Source: Halpernia humi
Lineage (GTDB): Bacteria; Bacteroidota; Bacteroidia; Flavobacteriales; Weeksellaceae
Reading direction: 5' to 3'
NCBI RefSeq assembly: GCF_900108025.1
Contig: NZ_FNUS01000001.1
Location: forward strand, 682,001-746,000
Length of the DNA: 64,000 nt
Every line of letters begins with the position of its first letter. Position 1 is the stretch's first letter. A program made the position numbers and the translations under genes. Positions 43,756 through 53,221 of the stretch are shown piece after piece. The notes beneath the pieces are model-generated. The model searched no databases. It was not told the DNA's origin and saw only the letters and a program-made list of their open reading frames with translations.

Positions 43756-46700
43756 TTAGTGCAATTGTTTTGCTAAAATGCCAACACTTATTTTTTCAAT
43801 TTCACCTGTTCTTTCCCAGATTTTTGAACTTATTTTTTCATTCAAACTAAGAACTGAATTGTATTCTTCTTGTTGGTTGTGATATTTAATTTTAATAAAA
43901 TTTTCAGAAGAAATTTGGTAAATCACAGGAATTTGACAAATTGTAAAACCAATTGAATTTGCCGGTAATTCAATACTTACCTCATTATTTTTAACATCAG
44001 TGATTTCAATTTTATCTTCTTTTGCTAAAAAATTAGATTCTTTCAATAAAAATGGATCAAATTTCAGGCTGCCATTTTCTACCACAATTCCCAATTCGCC
44101 CCATCTAGAAAGCAAATCTTCTTTCACTTGCCCAGTCATTCCGGGTTGTTGTGCGCCTTTGTGAAGCGGTGTATGAGAGTAAGGATCTGTGGGGAAAGCG
44201 CCATAATTTTCTGGTGATTTGTGTGCGCCAATTCCTTCTTTTATGTCTTCGTAATAATCGATTAATTGATTAAGAATATCTTCTGAAACGCCTTCATTTC
44301 TTGCTTTTATCACAACTTCTTGCACAGCCAAAAGTAATTTTGAAACCATGTGCCAGTAAATAGAACCCAAACCTTCATAAGCGAAAAAAGTGCCCGATCT
44401 ACCCGTAAATTCCTTGTGGTGAAAGACGTTTTCGTAAATATTTAAAATTTTTGCTTGCTCTTCTTCATCAATATTTAATGCATCTAATTCCGTTTTTAGA
44501 TCATCTGCATTTTTAAATTGACTATTAAAATGGTAATTGTTTTCAGAGTCTTTTTCTACTAAACTTACATTTCCGTTTTGCAAATGATTTTTTAAGATTC
44601 CAGATTTTAAAACTTCATTTTCTGGGATATTATTTTTAGTTAAAAAACCTTTTAATTGATGGTTTGGATAAAGCAAATAACTGTTTTGATCTACTCTATA
44701 CAAATCGCTTTTCCGCATTGCTTTTAAAACATTTAAAACTTCATCTGCAGTTAAAAAACCTGAACTTAAAACTGCAACTTGACCTTCCAACATATCATTC
44801 AAATAAGAAATCGAAGCAGAATTTTCATCATAAGAAATAAGATTATAAGCATGATAAAGTCCGTTTTCTTTTTTATTTGCTTTGATGGATTGATCTAAAA
44901 ACGCCAAAGCAATCGTCATAAATTCTAAAATTTCTGAAGTTTTGATGCTTTGATAATTTCCGCTGAAAGATTCGTTATAAATTTGTTCGCGGTAGTCGCT
45001 TCCGGCATTTCCGAGTGCATCCATAATTGTTTTGCGCGCTTCATCAGAAAATTTATTTTGAAGTAAGATTTTGTGGTCTTCAAAAATTTGATTTAAACGG
45101 TGGAAAAACACCGCCAATTCTTCGGAAATTTCTACTTCTTTTTCCTCTGTTTTTTCTAAAATAGTTTCAAAAAAATTGAGAAATCTACTTAAATAATAGA
45201 GCGTTACCATAGAAATGCCATTTCCAACGAGAGCATTATTCGCATCATTCCATTCTGGGCGTTGCGTATTCATCCAAATACCACCTTCTGGGATAAAATT
45301 TGAAAGTTTACTTAAAGTTGTTGCAAGTATTTTTTCTAAAAAAGTAACGTGGTGAAGTTCATTTTTTTGATTGAATTTCAATGTGGCGTCTTCACCTAAA
45401 ATCGCTTTATTCTTATGAATTTCTAATTCTTCATCTTGCTCAAAATCTATAGTCGATTTTGGATTTTTTAAAATATCTGAATATTTTTTTATTCTATACG
45501 GCACATTGGCGTAAACAAATGATTTCTCAAGGAATAAATTTTCTAAATAATCCGGATTATAATTTTCTGAAAATTCTAAAAATTTAAGTAAATAAATGAT
45601 TTGGTGATCGCCCCAATAACCGATGTACGACCACGGATCATCAGGTTCAATTGTTTCCCAATCGAAGCCATTTTTAGTAATTCTATAAGGGTTATAACCT
45701 TCAAAAGTGGATGCATTTAAAAATCTAAAAAGCATAGAATTTTGCCATTCTGGAAATGCGTGTGCTAATGCTTCCCAATTTTGGAAAATATCGCGCCAGT
45801 TTCCTTCGTAATTTAAAATTTTAGAACCATCTTTTTCGCTTCTGGTTTCAATGGAAAACTTGTTCCACGGGCGCGACGGATCACCATGACGGCGGCTAAA
45901 TTTTAATGGTAAATATTCTGTTGAAATTCTTTTTAAATCAGAATTATCAATTTCATCAACTAAATCTGCAAGTTGAAATTTTGTAAAAATATCGGGTAAG
46001 AGATTTAATTTTTCGAAATAGGCATCGTAGATTTTGGTATTTCTTTTTTGAAGTGACGAAAGAAAATCTTGTTTTTCTATATTGTATTGGTCGTCAAAAA
46101 TACCGCCACGCATAATGTTAAAAAGCGTGTTGGAATAATATCTTGCATCATCTCGCAAATCGGCGGTGTGCTGAATTCCGTCCGCAGCATTAATTAATTT
46201 TAAAAGATTTTCTATTCCTAATTTTATATCTGCGGAAATTTTTTCACTAAAATTTTCAGTGTTTTTAATTTTATCAGAAAGGTTTACAATGTTGGAAACA
46301 TTTTGATTAACATTGGCAATAATATCCCATTTTCTAGTTTCGTTTGAAGATAATTTAAAATCATCAACAAGAAAATAGGCGCCTTTTTCACCTTTAGAAT
46401 CTACTTCTTCAACTATATTTTTATTTTCTCTAAAATTTTGAAGTTGTGTAGAAGAAAGTAAAATTTTCGGATTTTCGAAACCAATGGACCAGGCAATATT
46501 TGCAGTCAAAGATTCATTTGGTTCGGCTTTATCTACGATTGTTGCGCTTAAAGCAAAAATCCCGATATTGGAATTTGTATCTAATTCGCTTCTTTTGTAA
46601 GCATCAACTAAATTACTGGTGCTATTTTGCAAATCGCTTCCAACGCCTGCTGGTAAAATATTTTGCAAACCATCACAAATACTTACTTTAAATTCCGTAT

Positions 46701-47199
46701 CAGAAATATTTTTAAGTTCCGTTTCCTTAACAAAACCGTAAATGTTAGAATTACTCCATTTGTATTTGAAAATTAAACCTAAATCTTCATTAATTTCTTC
46801 AAAAATAATTGAATTTCCGTAGATGCTTTTATAAATATTTCTGGTTACATTTTGTAACTGATTTCGGATTGAAAAGGGTTCCCAAATTACAAATCCATCA
46901 TTATTATAAACTTTAATAATGGTTTTTGTGCCAGTATTTTCGGCTGACTCTGTAATTTTATCATCAGTATAATAAGGGAAAAGTGCAAATTCGCTATTTT
47001 TTCTTCCAGCACTTAATGCGCCATTGCTAGAAATAAACATCCAATGGTTGGAATCGCTTACAATGCTCATAAAAAATGGACGCATATGATTAACATTAGA
47101 AATTTTAAAAAAAACTTCATTATTAATTTTAATTTGCGACATTTCTACCATTGAAATTGTTTTAGAGTCTTGATGGGTTTTAGTTGAAGATTCTATCAT
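43756..47199 (-). CDS. GH149-type beta-1,3-glucan phosphorylase (probable)
   Basis: This 1147-residue protein has no signal sequence, so it is cytoplasmic. The beta-sandwich and (alpha/alpha)6 barrel layout is that of clan GH-Q phosphorylases (GH94/GH149/GH161). Recognisable blocks are MFISSNGALSAGRKNSEFALFPYYTDD at the start, FSRRHGDPSRPWNKF, WSYIGYWGDHQIIYLLKF, and QRPEWNDANNALVG, where the Asp is the likely general acid. The length fits GH149 best. Phosphorolysis of beta-1,3-oligosaccharides would yield glucose 1-phosphate without spending ATP. The family assignment is by length, motifs and context; GH94 or GH161 are less likely. Confidence 0.75.
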   Translation of the reverse strand: MIESSTKTHQDSKTISMVEMSQIKINNEVFFKISNVNHMRPFFMSIVSDSNHWMFISSNGALSAGRKNSEFALFPYYTDDKITESAENTGTKTIIKVYNNDGFVIWEPFSIRNQLQNVTRNIYKSIYGNSIIFEEINEDLGLIFKYKWSNSNIYGFVKETELKNISDTEFKVSICDGLQNILPAGVGSDLQNSTSNLVDAYKRSELDTNSNIGIFALSATIVDKAEPNESLTANIAWSIGFENPKILLSSTQLQNFRENKNIVEEVDSKGEKGAYFLVDDFKLSSNETRKWDIIANVNQNVSNIVNLSDKIKNTENFSEKISADIKLGIENLLKLINAADGIQHTADLRDDARYYSNTLFNIMRGGIFDDQYNIEKQDFLSSLQKRNTKIYDAYFEKLNLLPDIFTKFQLADLVDEIDNSDLKRISTEYLPLKFSRRHGDPSRPWNKFSIETRSEKDGSKILNYEGNWRDIFQNWEALAHAFPEWQNSMLFRFLNASTFEGYNPYRITKNGFDWETIEPDDPWSYIGYWGDHQIIYLLKFLEFSENYNPDYLENLFLEKSFVYANVPYRIKKYSDILKNPKSTIDFEQDEELEIHKNKAILGEDATLKFNQKNELHHVTFLEKILATTLSKLSNFIPEGGIWMNTQRPEWNDANNALVGNGISMVTLYYLSRFLNFFETILEKTEEKEVEISEELAVFFHRLNQIFEDHKILLQNKFSDEARKTIMDALGNAGSDYREQIYNESFSGNYQSIKTSEILEFMTIALAFLDQSIKANKKENGLYHAYNLISYDENSASISYLNDMLEGQVAVLSSGFLTADEVLNVLKAMRKSDLYRVDQNSYLLYPNHQLKGFLTKNNIPENEVLKSGILKNHLQNGNVSLVEKDSENNYHFNSQFKNADDLKTELDALNIDEEEQAKILNIYENVFHHKEFTGRSGTFFAYEGLGSIYWHMVSKLLLAVQEVVIKARNEGVSEDILNQLIDYYEDIKEGIGAHKSPENYGAFPTDPYSHTPLHKGAQQPGMTGQVKEDLLSRWGELGIVVENGSLKFDPFLLKESNFLAKEDKIEITDVKNNEVSIELPANSIGFTICQIPVIYQISSENFIKIKYHNQQEEYNSVLSLNEKISSKIWERTGEIEKISVGILAKQLH

Positions 47200-47259
47200 T
47201 TGATTTTAAGAAAAAAAGGGGATTTGTATGAAAGATGATTATAAATTTCGAATTAACTT

Positions 47260-48090
47260 TTATTTGTAAACACGTACGTAATCTACGGTCATAGTTTGTG
47301 GAAAAGGCGTAAGCGAAGATGGGTAACCTACATAATTACCACCCACGGCAAGGTTTAAAATAATGAAGAAATCGTGATCAAAAACCCATTTTCCGGTTAC
47401 TTTGTCTGGTGTAATGCTTTGATAGAGGAAATTATCTACAAAGAAATTAATTTGATTGGGCGACCATTCTACTGAAAAATTGTGAAACGCTTTGTCAAAT
47501 CTATCATTCTGCAAGCCATATTGTTTTGTAATGGCTGCTCCGCCAGAATAACCTGGGCCATGTACTGTTCCATTTATGACGTTTGGTTGTTGCCCCCGCA
47601 ATTCCATAATATCTATTTCACCGCAATTTGGCCAAGTGTTTGTATCTTCGTCTGCGCCAAGCATCCAGAATGCTGGCCAAATACCAGGACCGTAAGGTGT
47701 TTTTATTCTGGCTTCAATTTTACCATAAGTAGTGGCAAAAAGGCCTTTGGTTTTAATTCGACCAGAAGTAAACTGGCTTCCATTATAGGCTTCACTTTTA
47801 GCGGTGATAACAAGATTTCCATCTCCATCAAGAGATACATTTTCTGGCCTACTAGTGTAAGTTTCTAATTCTTGATTCCCCCACCCTGAATTGCCAGTGC
47901 CAATGTCGAAACTCCAGTTTTTTGCATCGGGTGCGCTTCCTGCGTTACCATTAAATTCATCATTCCAAACCAATTTCCAATTATGGTTTTGTAAATCTTG
48001 CACAGCGTCTCTTTGGCAAGAATTTACCGTTAAAAGACCTATTGATAAAGCTAAAAAAGAACTGACTTTATATAAAATTGATTGTTTCAT
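47260..48090 (-). CDS. GH16 endo-beta-1,3-glucanase lipoprotein (laminarinase)
   Basis: This 276-residue protein has a lipoprotein signal with the acylated Cys at about residue 25 (VNSC) and a single GH16 domain. The catalytic motif NCGEIDIMELRG has all three acidic residues, and the substrate-binding WSFDIGTGNSGWGNQELETYT and FWMLGADEDTNTWP segments are typical of laminarinases. It ends YVRVYK, as usual. It probably sits on the cell surface or in the periplasm and cuts long beta-1,3-glucan. It lies 14 bp after the surface-binding lipoprotein. Confidence 0.93.
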   Translation of the reverse strand: MKQSILYKVSSFLALSIGLLTVNSCQRDAVQDLQNHNWKLVWNDEFNGNAGSAPDAKNWSFDIGTGNSGWGNQELETYTSRPENVSLDGDGNLVITAKSEAYNGSQFTSGRIKTKGLFATTYGKIEARIKTPYGPGIWPAFWMLGADEDTNTWPNCGEIDIMELRGQQPNVINGTVHGPGYSGGAAITKQYGLQNDRFDKAFHNFSVEWSPNQINFFVDNFLYQSITPDKVTGKWVFDHDFFIILNLAVGGNYVGYPSSLTPFPQTMTVDYVRVYK

Positions 48091-48104
48091 TTTTTTGTAA
48101 AGAA

Positions 48105-49511
48105 TTAATTGTTATAGAGATAAACATTATCTGTATAGAAATTACTAATATTTGCTCCAGATAATATGATTTGACCTAAATGTTTTCTACTTGCCAAACC
48201 ACTAAGTGAAGAAAATGGGATATCGATACTTACCCATTTCTGACCAGCAAGAAATGGTGCTGAATAAGTTTTTGTGGATGAAGTATCGTCTCCGCCACCA
48301 TAAGCGCCATCGGCACCCCAATCTATTAACTGTACTGAAAAACTGGCACCTGATGGTAACGATTGAGGCATGTAAATATCCATGTGGAAATTGGTCATTG
48401 ATGAAGCATTAATTGTTGGTTTACTAAACTGAATTCCCACAAAGTTAAAGTTGGTATAATTTAAAACATGATCATTATTCACAGTAAAATCTGCAGATTG
48501 CGTTGTTTGATATGGTGCATAATATCCATTATAGTAATCAACTGGAACATTTGTGTATTGGTCACTAAAAATTGAAATTACTTTCGAAGCGTCTTGTGTA
48601 GGAACTGGTGCTGCTAAATAGGCACCAACACAATTTATTGTAAGACTGCCTTTTGCTAAACTATTGCCTAGGCTAGCGGTTATTTTTGATGTTCCGGCGC
48701 CGACGGTTGTAACTACACCTTTGTCATTAACCGTGGCAACAGTAGGATCTGAAGAATTATATGTAAAATAATACGGTGAAACATTTACAGTTTGGTTAAT
48801 ACCATTTGGCAAATTAAAAATAGCAGCAATATCATCAACATTATTGTTAACACCTGTGAAAGAGTTAATCACTTTATCTTCTCCTTTAAAAATTGAGGCT
48901 TGCGCATTACCAATAGTTCCAACGTTTTCAAATTTTACATCATCAATCCAAAAAGTATAACCTCTATTATTTTCTGGACCTTCAGACAAGTAAAACATGC
49001 CTTTTGCAGCTTTCAATTTCGAAGCATCTGGAATTGGGATGTACACTTTTTTCCAATTGGTATTCACAGGCAATGCACTTAAAGACGCTTGGTATTTGTT
49101 TTCACCTAAATCTGTCCCAAAACCGATTACATCAATATTTGCAGGCTGCGTTGCTTTTATCCAAAAACTTAAAGTATTGAAACTAGATAAATCTCTTGGA
49201 GTACTTGTAAAAAAAGCGCCACCTGCGTAAGAACCATTTGGATCATTTACATCTGGAACTGCAAATTTCATCGATTGTGCAGAATTGTTGTAGGTTGTAT
49301 TTTTGTCTGTATCGAAAGCGTCAGGGACTGAACCTCCGAAAGCGGCATATTGCAAACCAGGGCTAAACCCATCTATGAAAACGTCTCCATTGACTGGATT
49401 TGTAGCTTGTTGCAATTCATTTAAATCTCGTTGGCAAGATCCGATCATTAAAATGGCCGAACATGACAGTAAAACTTTGGTGAATTTGTATATATTAAAT
49501 TGTGATTTCAT
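48105..49511 (-). CDS. Surface glycan-binding lipoprotein
   Basis: The 468-residue protein has a lipoprotein signal with the acylated Cys at about residue 26 (IGSC). It then has an N-terminal beta-sandwich (about 40-195, FIDGFSPGLQYAAFGGS to YTFWIDDVKFENV), a bacterial Ig-like (Big_2) domain (about 200-295, ATVNDKGVVTTVGAGTSKITA), and a C-terminal module (about 305-468, FVGIQFSKPTINASSMTNFHMDIYMP) that recurs in the secreted CBM protein at 34623-36101. No catalytic residues are seen. It resembles the SusE/SGBP role of handing glycan to an outer-membrane pore. It is the gene after the barrel fusion, 101 bp away. Confidence 0.8.
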   Translation of the reverse strand: MKSQFNIYKFTKVLLSCSAILMIGSCQRDLNELQQATNPVNGDVFIDGFSPGLQYAAFGGSVPDAFDTDKNTTYNNSAQSMKFAVPDVNDPNGSYAGGAFFTSTPRDLSSFNTLSFWIKATQPANIDVIGFGTDLGENKYQASLSALPVNTNWKKVYIPIPDASKLKAAKGMFYLSEGPENNRGYTFWIDDVKFENVGTIGNAQASIFKGEDKVINSFTGVNNNVDDIAAIFNLPNGINQTVNVSPYYFTYNSSDPTVATVNDKGVVTTVGAGTSKITASLGNSLAKGSLTINCVGAYLAAPVPTQDASKVISIFSDQYTNVPVDYYNGYYAPYQTTQSADFTVNNDHVLNYTNFNFVGIQFSKPTINASSMTNFHMDIYMPQSLPSGASFSVQLIDWGADGAYGGGDDTSSTKTYSAPFLAGQKWVSIDIPFSSLSGLASRKHLGQIILSGANISNFYTDNVYLYNN

Positions 49512-49612
49512 AAGAATTTATTTATTGTTTCAACGGTCATAGGAAATCGCCTAACTGAATGAGTGTTTTTAGCAAACTTGCTTTTAGCGATTTTATATAC
49601 TTTTATAATTAA

Positions 49613-52600
49613 TTACTTACCGATATTTATTTGAATATAAGTTCTAATCTCCCACTCGTTTCCGTTAGGAAAGCCTATTGCCGTAGGATCTGGTAGAAAA
49701 ACGCCCGCAGCATTAATTGCAGAAGTTGGGTTATATCTTGGTGAATATTGGTTTAAGGTTCTATAAGTTCCTCTTATCCCAATCTGAGTACCAGGAAGTA
49801 TGAACCAATCTGGTTTCCCGATTGTTGTAGAAAGATCTAAAACCAATTGCAATGGAAAGGTTAAATTAAAATCTCGGTGATAATCATAAGGTCCCCAGTC
49901 ATTAAATTTTGCTCCAGCAACTAATTTTACTTTTTTGTAAATCGTTCTTAGATCCATTCCGTAGCGCATAATTTTACGTGTATCGCTACCATTTGCTTGT
50001 GCGCTTCCACCGTAGAAATTAGATATCAATCCAAAATCTGAATTTAATTTAGAGATAATTTTACCATTTACTTCCCAAAGGTCTGCTGCTGGAGCACCTC
50101 CTGGAAAAGCAAAAGTAGTTCTACCATCAGGAAAAATACCGATTGCCGCATCTTGGGTAGTTGGCATATGTCTGTAAATAAAGCCAACATTAAAAGCAAA
50201 AGGCGCATCCTCTGTACGGTCATTATCCCATTGGTACATCCAAGTTGCTGGTGTAGGATCATAAGTTAAAAGTAATTCTCCCGCTGTCATTTGTCGATTT
50301 ACACGAACGCTAAATGGATCGTCTAAAATATTTCTTGGTCTTCCTGGGTTTGGAACATCTGCTGGTATTGGCCCTTCAATTGGTTTTTGCCATAAAAAGT
50401 TTGGTGCGATTTGAAAGTTTCCAATATTATAAGCAAATCCCGAAAGGAAATTATATTGATTACCACTTCCGCTATCTTTAAGATGCCATCCTGTAAAAGT
50501 TTGAGTATAATCTGCACCACCAAACGCAACTAATCCCATCACAGCACTTTGCGCATACCAATTAAATTTTCCACCAGTATAGGTTAATTTAATTTTTCCA
50601 CCGAAATTATCTTTAGATTTAATCTGATCTTGAAATATAGAATAATTACCGGCATCGCCTCTCACAACTTGAAATGTTCTTCCATTTAAAGGCTGACCAG
50701 CCCAAATACCACCTAAATCTACTTTGAATTTTCCAAAAGTTCTATCAACAGCCAAAGTGACTCTTCTGGTTTTAGGTTGTGGAATGGCGTACGAAGACGT
50801 GGTTGATTGTTGTTTATCTAAATCTTCGTGGTAAATTCCCGTTAATCTATATTTCCCGAGCATTTTAGAATATTTTACCAAAACTGCCGGATTTGCGCCC
50901 CACCAAAGTTGTGGGCCAAAAGCGACTTTTAAACCATCCAGTGATTTTTTACCAGTAAATTCAAACCCAATTGGCGCTGCGCCATTATAAATATCGATGT
51001 TTGGTCCATAATTGGCTTCGGGATAAAGACCAAAGAAATCGCCTTCATATTCCCAATGGTAATGGCCAGTTCGGTAAAAGCCCGTTAAATTAAAATCTTT
51101 TGCATTCCAACTATAACTTGCTCTGTATAAGGCCAAGCGATTTTCAGATTGCAAAGTTGTAGTACCATCAACCGTTTTTACTTTCACTGGTCTTGCGCGG
51201 TTTTCATAAAAAATTTCATCAATCGGGTTTTGGGCAACGTTGCCAACAACGTTAAATTCCACATTTGCTCGCATATTAGGTGCTGGGTTTGCCTCTACTC
51301 CTACATAAATTGATTCCATGTGATCAAAGCCCAATCTATTCGGATATGTAGTTTTGTCTGGATCTGCTTGAGTGGGTGTTGTAATCAAACTTCCACCTGT
51401 GTTGTATGTATTAAATTCTGCAGTTAATCGGCTTAAACGAATTAATTTTGAAGAATTGGCTTCTAATGCAGCCTTATCGCCACGTGCTTGTAAACCTGCC
51501 TCTGTAGAATTTATATTTTTAAATTGATCATCTAATTTTGACAAAGATTCATTGCCAGAAAATAATTTTAAATGATGAATATCTTTCAATGCATAGTAAG
51601 CCGCTCGAGGATATAATTGATATAAGCCATTGGCATCAGCCGGTCCTTTCGCACAAATCCCAAACCACTCTTCATTCATATTGTTTTCACCTTTCACATA
51701 ATCTTTTATATAACCACCGTTACTCCAAGATGCATCTGTATTGTGAACGTCCAAATCTACTGTTTGACCAGATTTCCACCAACCATCACTAAACTGAAAA
51801 GTGAAACCGCCCAAAGCGTTTCCCGCTTTTCCAAAACCAGCCGCATTTTCGTAAATTTCTTTCCAGTTACTAATTAAATAATCTGCTTGGTCCTTTTGAT
51901 TTTCTCGTTGTTCAATTTCATTAAAAGCATCTGCACCAAATTCAGTAAACATAACTGGTTTATCAAGTACTTTTTTCACCTTTTGAAAAGCATCTCCGAA
52001 AGAGCTGCCACGGTAAATATTTACTCCTAAAACATCGATATCTGGACATTCTTTTGCAATCATATCCAAAAACAGCAAATCACCGTTACAGATTGCCACA
52101 GGATGATCTTTATCAATACTTTTCAGGGCTAAAGTACCTTCATTAAACATTTCATATAGAAATTTGGCTTTTATAGTAGATTTTCTATCTTCCATTGGCA
52201 CATCTTCAGTCTCTGCGCCTTCCCAAAATAAACCATAATTGTTTTCATTTCCTAAAAGATACATTAATAGTCCTGGCGTATCTTTGTACTCCTTCGCCAT
52301 ATCTTCTGTTTCTTTCAAAAGAATCTTTTTTACGCGTGGGTCAGAGTAATCTGTATTTGGTGCCCAGCCTCCGTCAACCGTCAAACCATATCTACCAAAA
52401 CTATAATTTACAACTGTGTAAATGCCATAATTTTCATAAATATATTTAATCCATTTTGGTGGAATGCCTGTGTAAACCCTTATGGTATTCACACCCATAT
52501 TATTCAACAAAGCCATTTCATTATCCAAAGCTCTTTTAACAATATCGTCAGATTGCTTCCAAAGGCTGTAAGAGAAATTGGTTCCAATTGGATAATAATC

Positions 52601-52747
52601 CCAATTCATACCATTAATTATAAATTTTTGTTGATCAACCATCAAATGGTTTCCGTCGTTGTCCTTAGTCAAACTTATCGCATTCGCTTGAGAATAAAAA
52701 TGCGACGAAACGATAATTAAGAATAGAAAATATACATATTTTTTCAT
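49613..52747 (-). CDS. Clan GH-A glycosidase fused to an outer-membrane beta-barrel
   Basis: This 1044-residue protein has a signal peptide (to about residue 21). Residues about 25-400 are a TIM-barrel glycosidase: GMNWDYYPIG, NTIRVYTGIP, the acid/base LLGNENNYG and the nucleophile FTEFGADAF, in the style of GH2/GH5-type clan GH-A enzymes. From about residue 440 the chain becomes a run of amphipathic strands (IYVGVEANPAPNMRANVEFNV, RLTGIYHEDL, FNVGFIYRHM, RTYIQINIGK), a beta-barrel of outer-membrane type reaching the C-terminus. I infer a porin with a periplasmic or surface enzyme domain. It heads the glucan operon, where a SusC/D pair would be expected. The CAZy family cannot be fixed by eye. 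Confidence 0.8.
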   Translation of the reverse strand: MKKYVYFLFLIIVSSHFYSQANAISLTKDNDGNHLMVDQQKFIINGMNWDYYPIGTNFSYSLWKQSDDIVKRALDNEMALLNNMGVNTIRVYTGIPPKWIKYIYENYGIYTVVNYSFGRYGLTVDGGWAPNTDYSDPRVKKILLKETEDMAKEYKDTPGLLMYLLGNENNYGLFWEGAETEDVPMEDRKSTIKAKFLYEMFNEGTLALKSIDKDHPVAICNGDLLFLDMIAKECPDIDVLGVNIYRGSSFGDAFQKVKKVLDKPVMFTEFGADAFNEIEQRENQKDQADYLISNWKEIYENAAGFGKAGNALGGFTFQFSDGWWKSGQTVDLDVHNTDASWSNGGYIKDYVKGENNMNEEWFGICAKGPADANGLYQLYPRAAYYALKDIHHLKLFSGNESLSKLDDQFKNINSTEAGLQARGDKAALEANSSKLIRLSRLTAEFNTYNTGGSLITTPTQADPDKTTYPNRLGFDHMESIYVGVEANPAPNMRANVEFNVVGNVAQNPIDEIFYENRARPVKVKTVDGTTTLQSENRLALYRASYSWNAKDFNLTGFYRTGHYHWEYEGDFFGLYPEANYGPNIDIYNGAAPIGFEFTGKKSLDGLKVAFGPQLWWGANPAVLVKYSKMLGKYRLTGIYHEDLDKQQSTTSSYAIPQPKTRRVTLAVDRTFGKFKVDLGGIWAGQPLNGRTFQVVRGDAGNYSIFQDQIKSKDNFGGKIKLTYTGGKFNWYAQSAVMGLVAFGGADYTQTFTGWHLKDSGSGNQYNFLSGFAYNIGNFQIAPNFLWQKPIEGPIPADVPNPGRPRNILDDPFSVRVNRQMTAGELLLTYDPTPATWMYQWDNDRTEDAPFAFNVGFIYRHMPTTQDAAIGIFPDGRTTFAFPGGAPAADLWEVNGKIISKLNSDFGLISNFYGGSAQANGSDTRKIMRYGMDLRTIYKKVKLVAGAKFNDWGPYDYHRDFNLTFPLQLVLDLSTTIGKPDWFILPGTQIGIRGTYRTLNQYSPRYNPTSAINAAGVFLPDPTAIGFPNGNEWEIRTYIQINIGK

Positions 52748-53221
52748 CTATTATAAAAAGTTTTTAGGGTTATTAAATCTAATTTTCAGTTACTGAAATT
52801 TTATTTTTCTAAATGTATATTAAAGTTGGGACTTGGTAGTATATACATTATATATACAGCAATTTATAAAACACAACTCCTTCACAATTAAACCTTTAAT
52901 AACTTACAATCCTCTTTAATGCGATGAAATCTTAAGAAAATACGCTAAAAAATATAAGATTTAATGTTGAAAAAAATACCCAAAAACTACAGTAAATTAA
53001 GAAATTATTAACTAAATATTAAATTGTTGTCTCAAAAAAAGACTATAATAATTGTAAAAAAAGACTATAGAAATTGTAATAAAACAGCTTTTTTAAAAAG
53101 TAATTTTTAAAGATTTAAAAATTTGTTAAACAAAAAATTTTTCGACCAATCGCGCAAAGCATGTATACAATAAATAGTTTGAGGAAAAACAATTTACGCT
53201 TATTTTAAAACTAAATGAAAA
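52748..53221. promoter_or_regulatory. Upstream region of the glucan operon
   Basis: This 474-bp region has no gene. It holds TAAATGTA (52810-52817), TTGGG (52826-52830) and an inverted repeat GTATATA-CATTA-TATATAC (52839-52857), partly matching the upstream region of the secreted CBM gene. At 53041-53084 a 22-bp unit starting GACTATA is repeated in tandem. Confidence 0.4.
53041..53084. repeat. Two-copy 22-bp tandem repeat
   Basis: Two copies of a 22-bp unit (GACTATA, three bases, ATTGTAA, A/T end) differ at few positions. It lies between the glucan operon and the DUF5686 gene. Confidence 0.5.
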
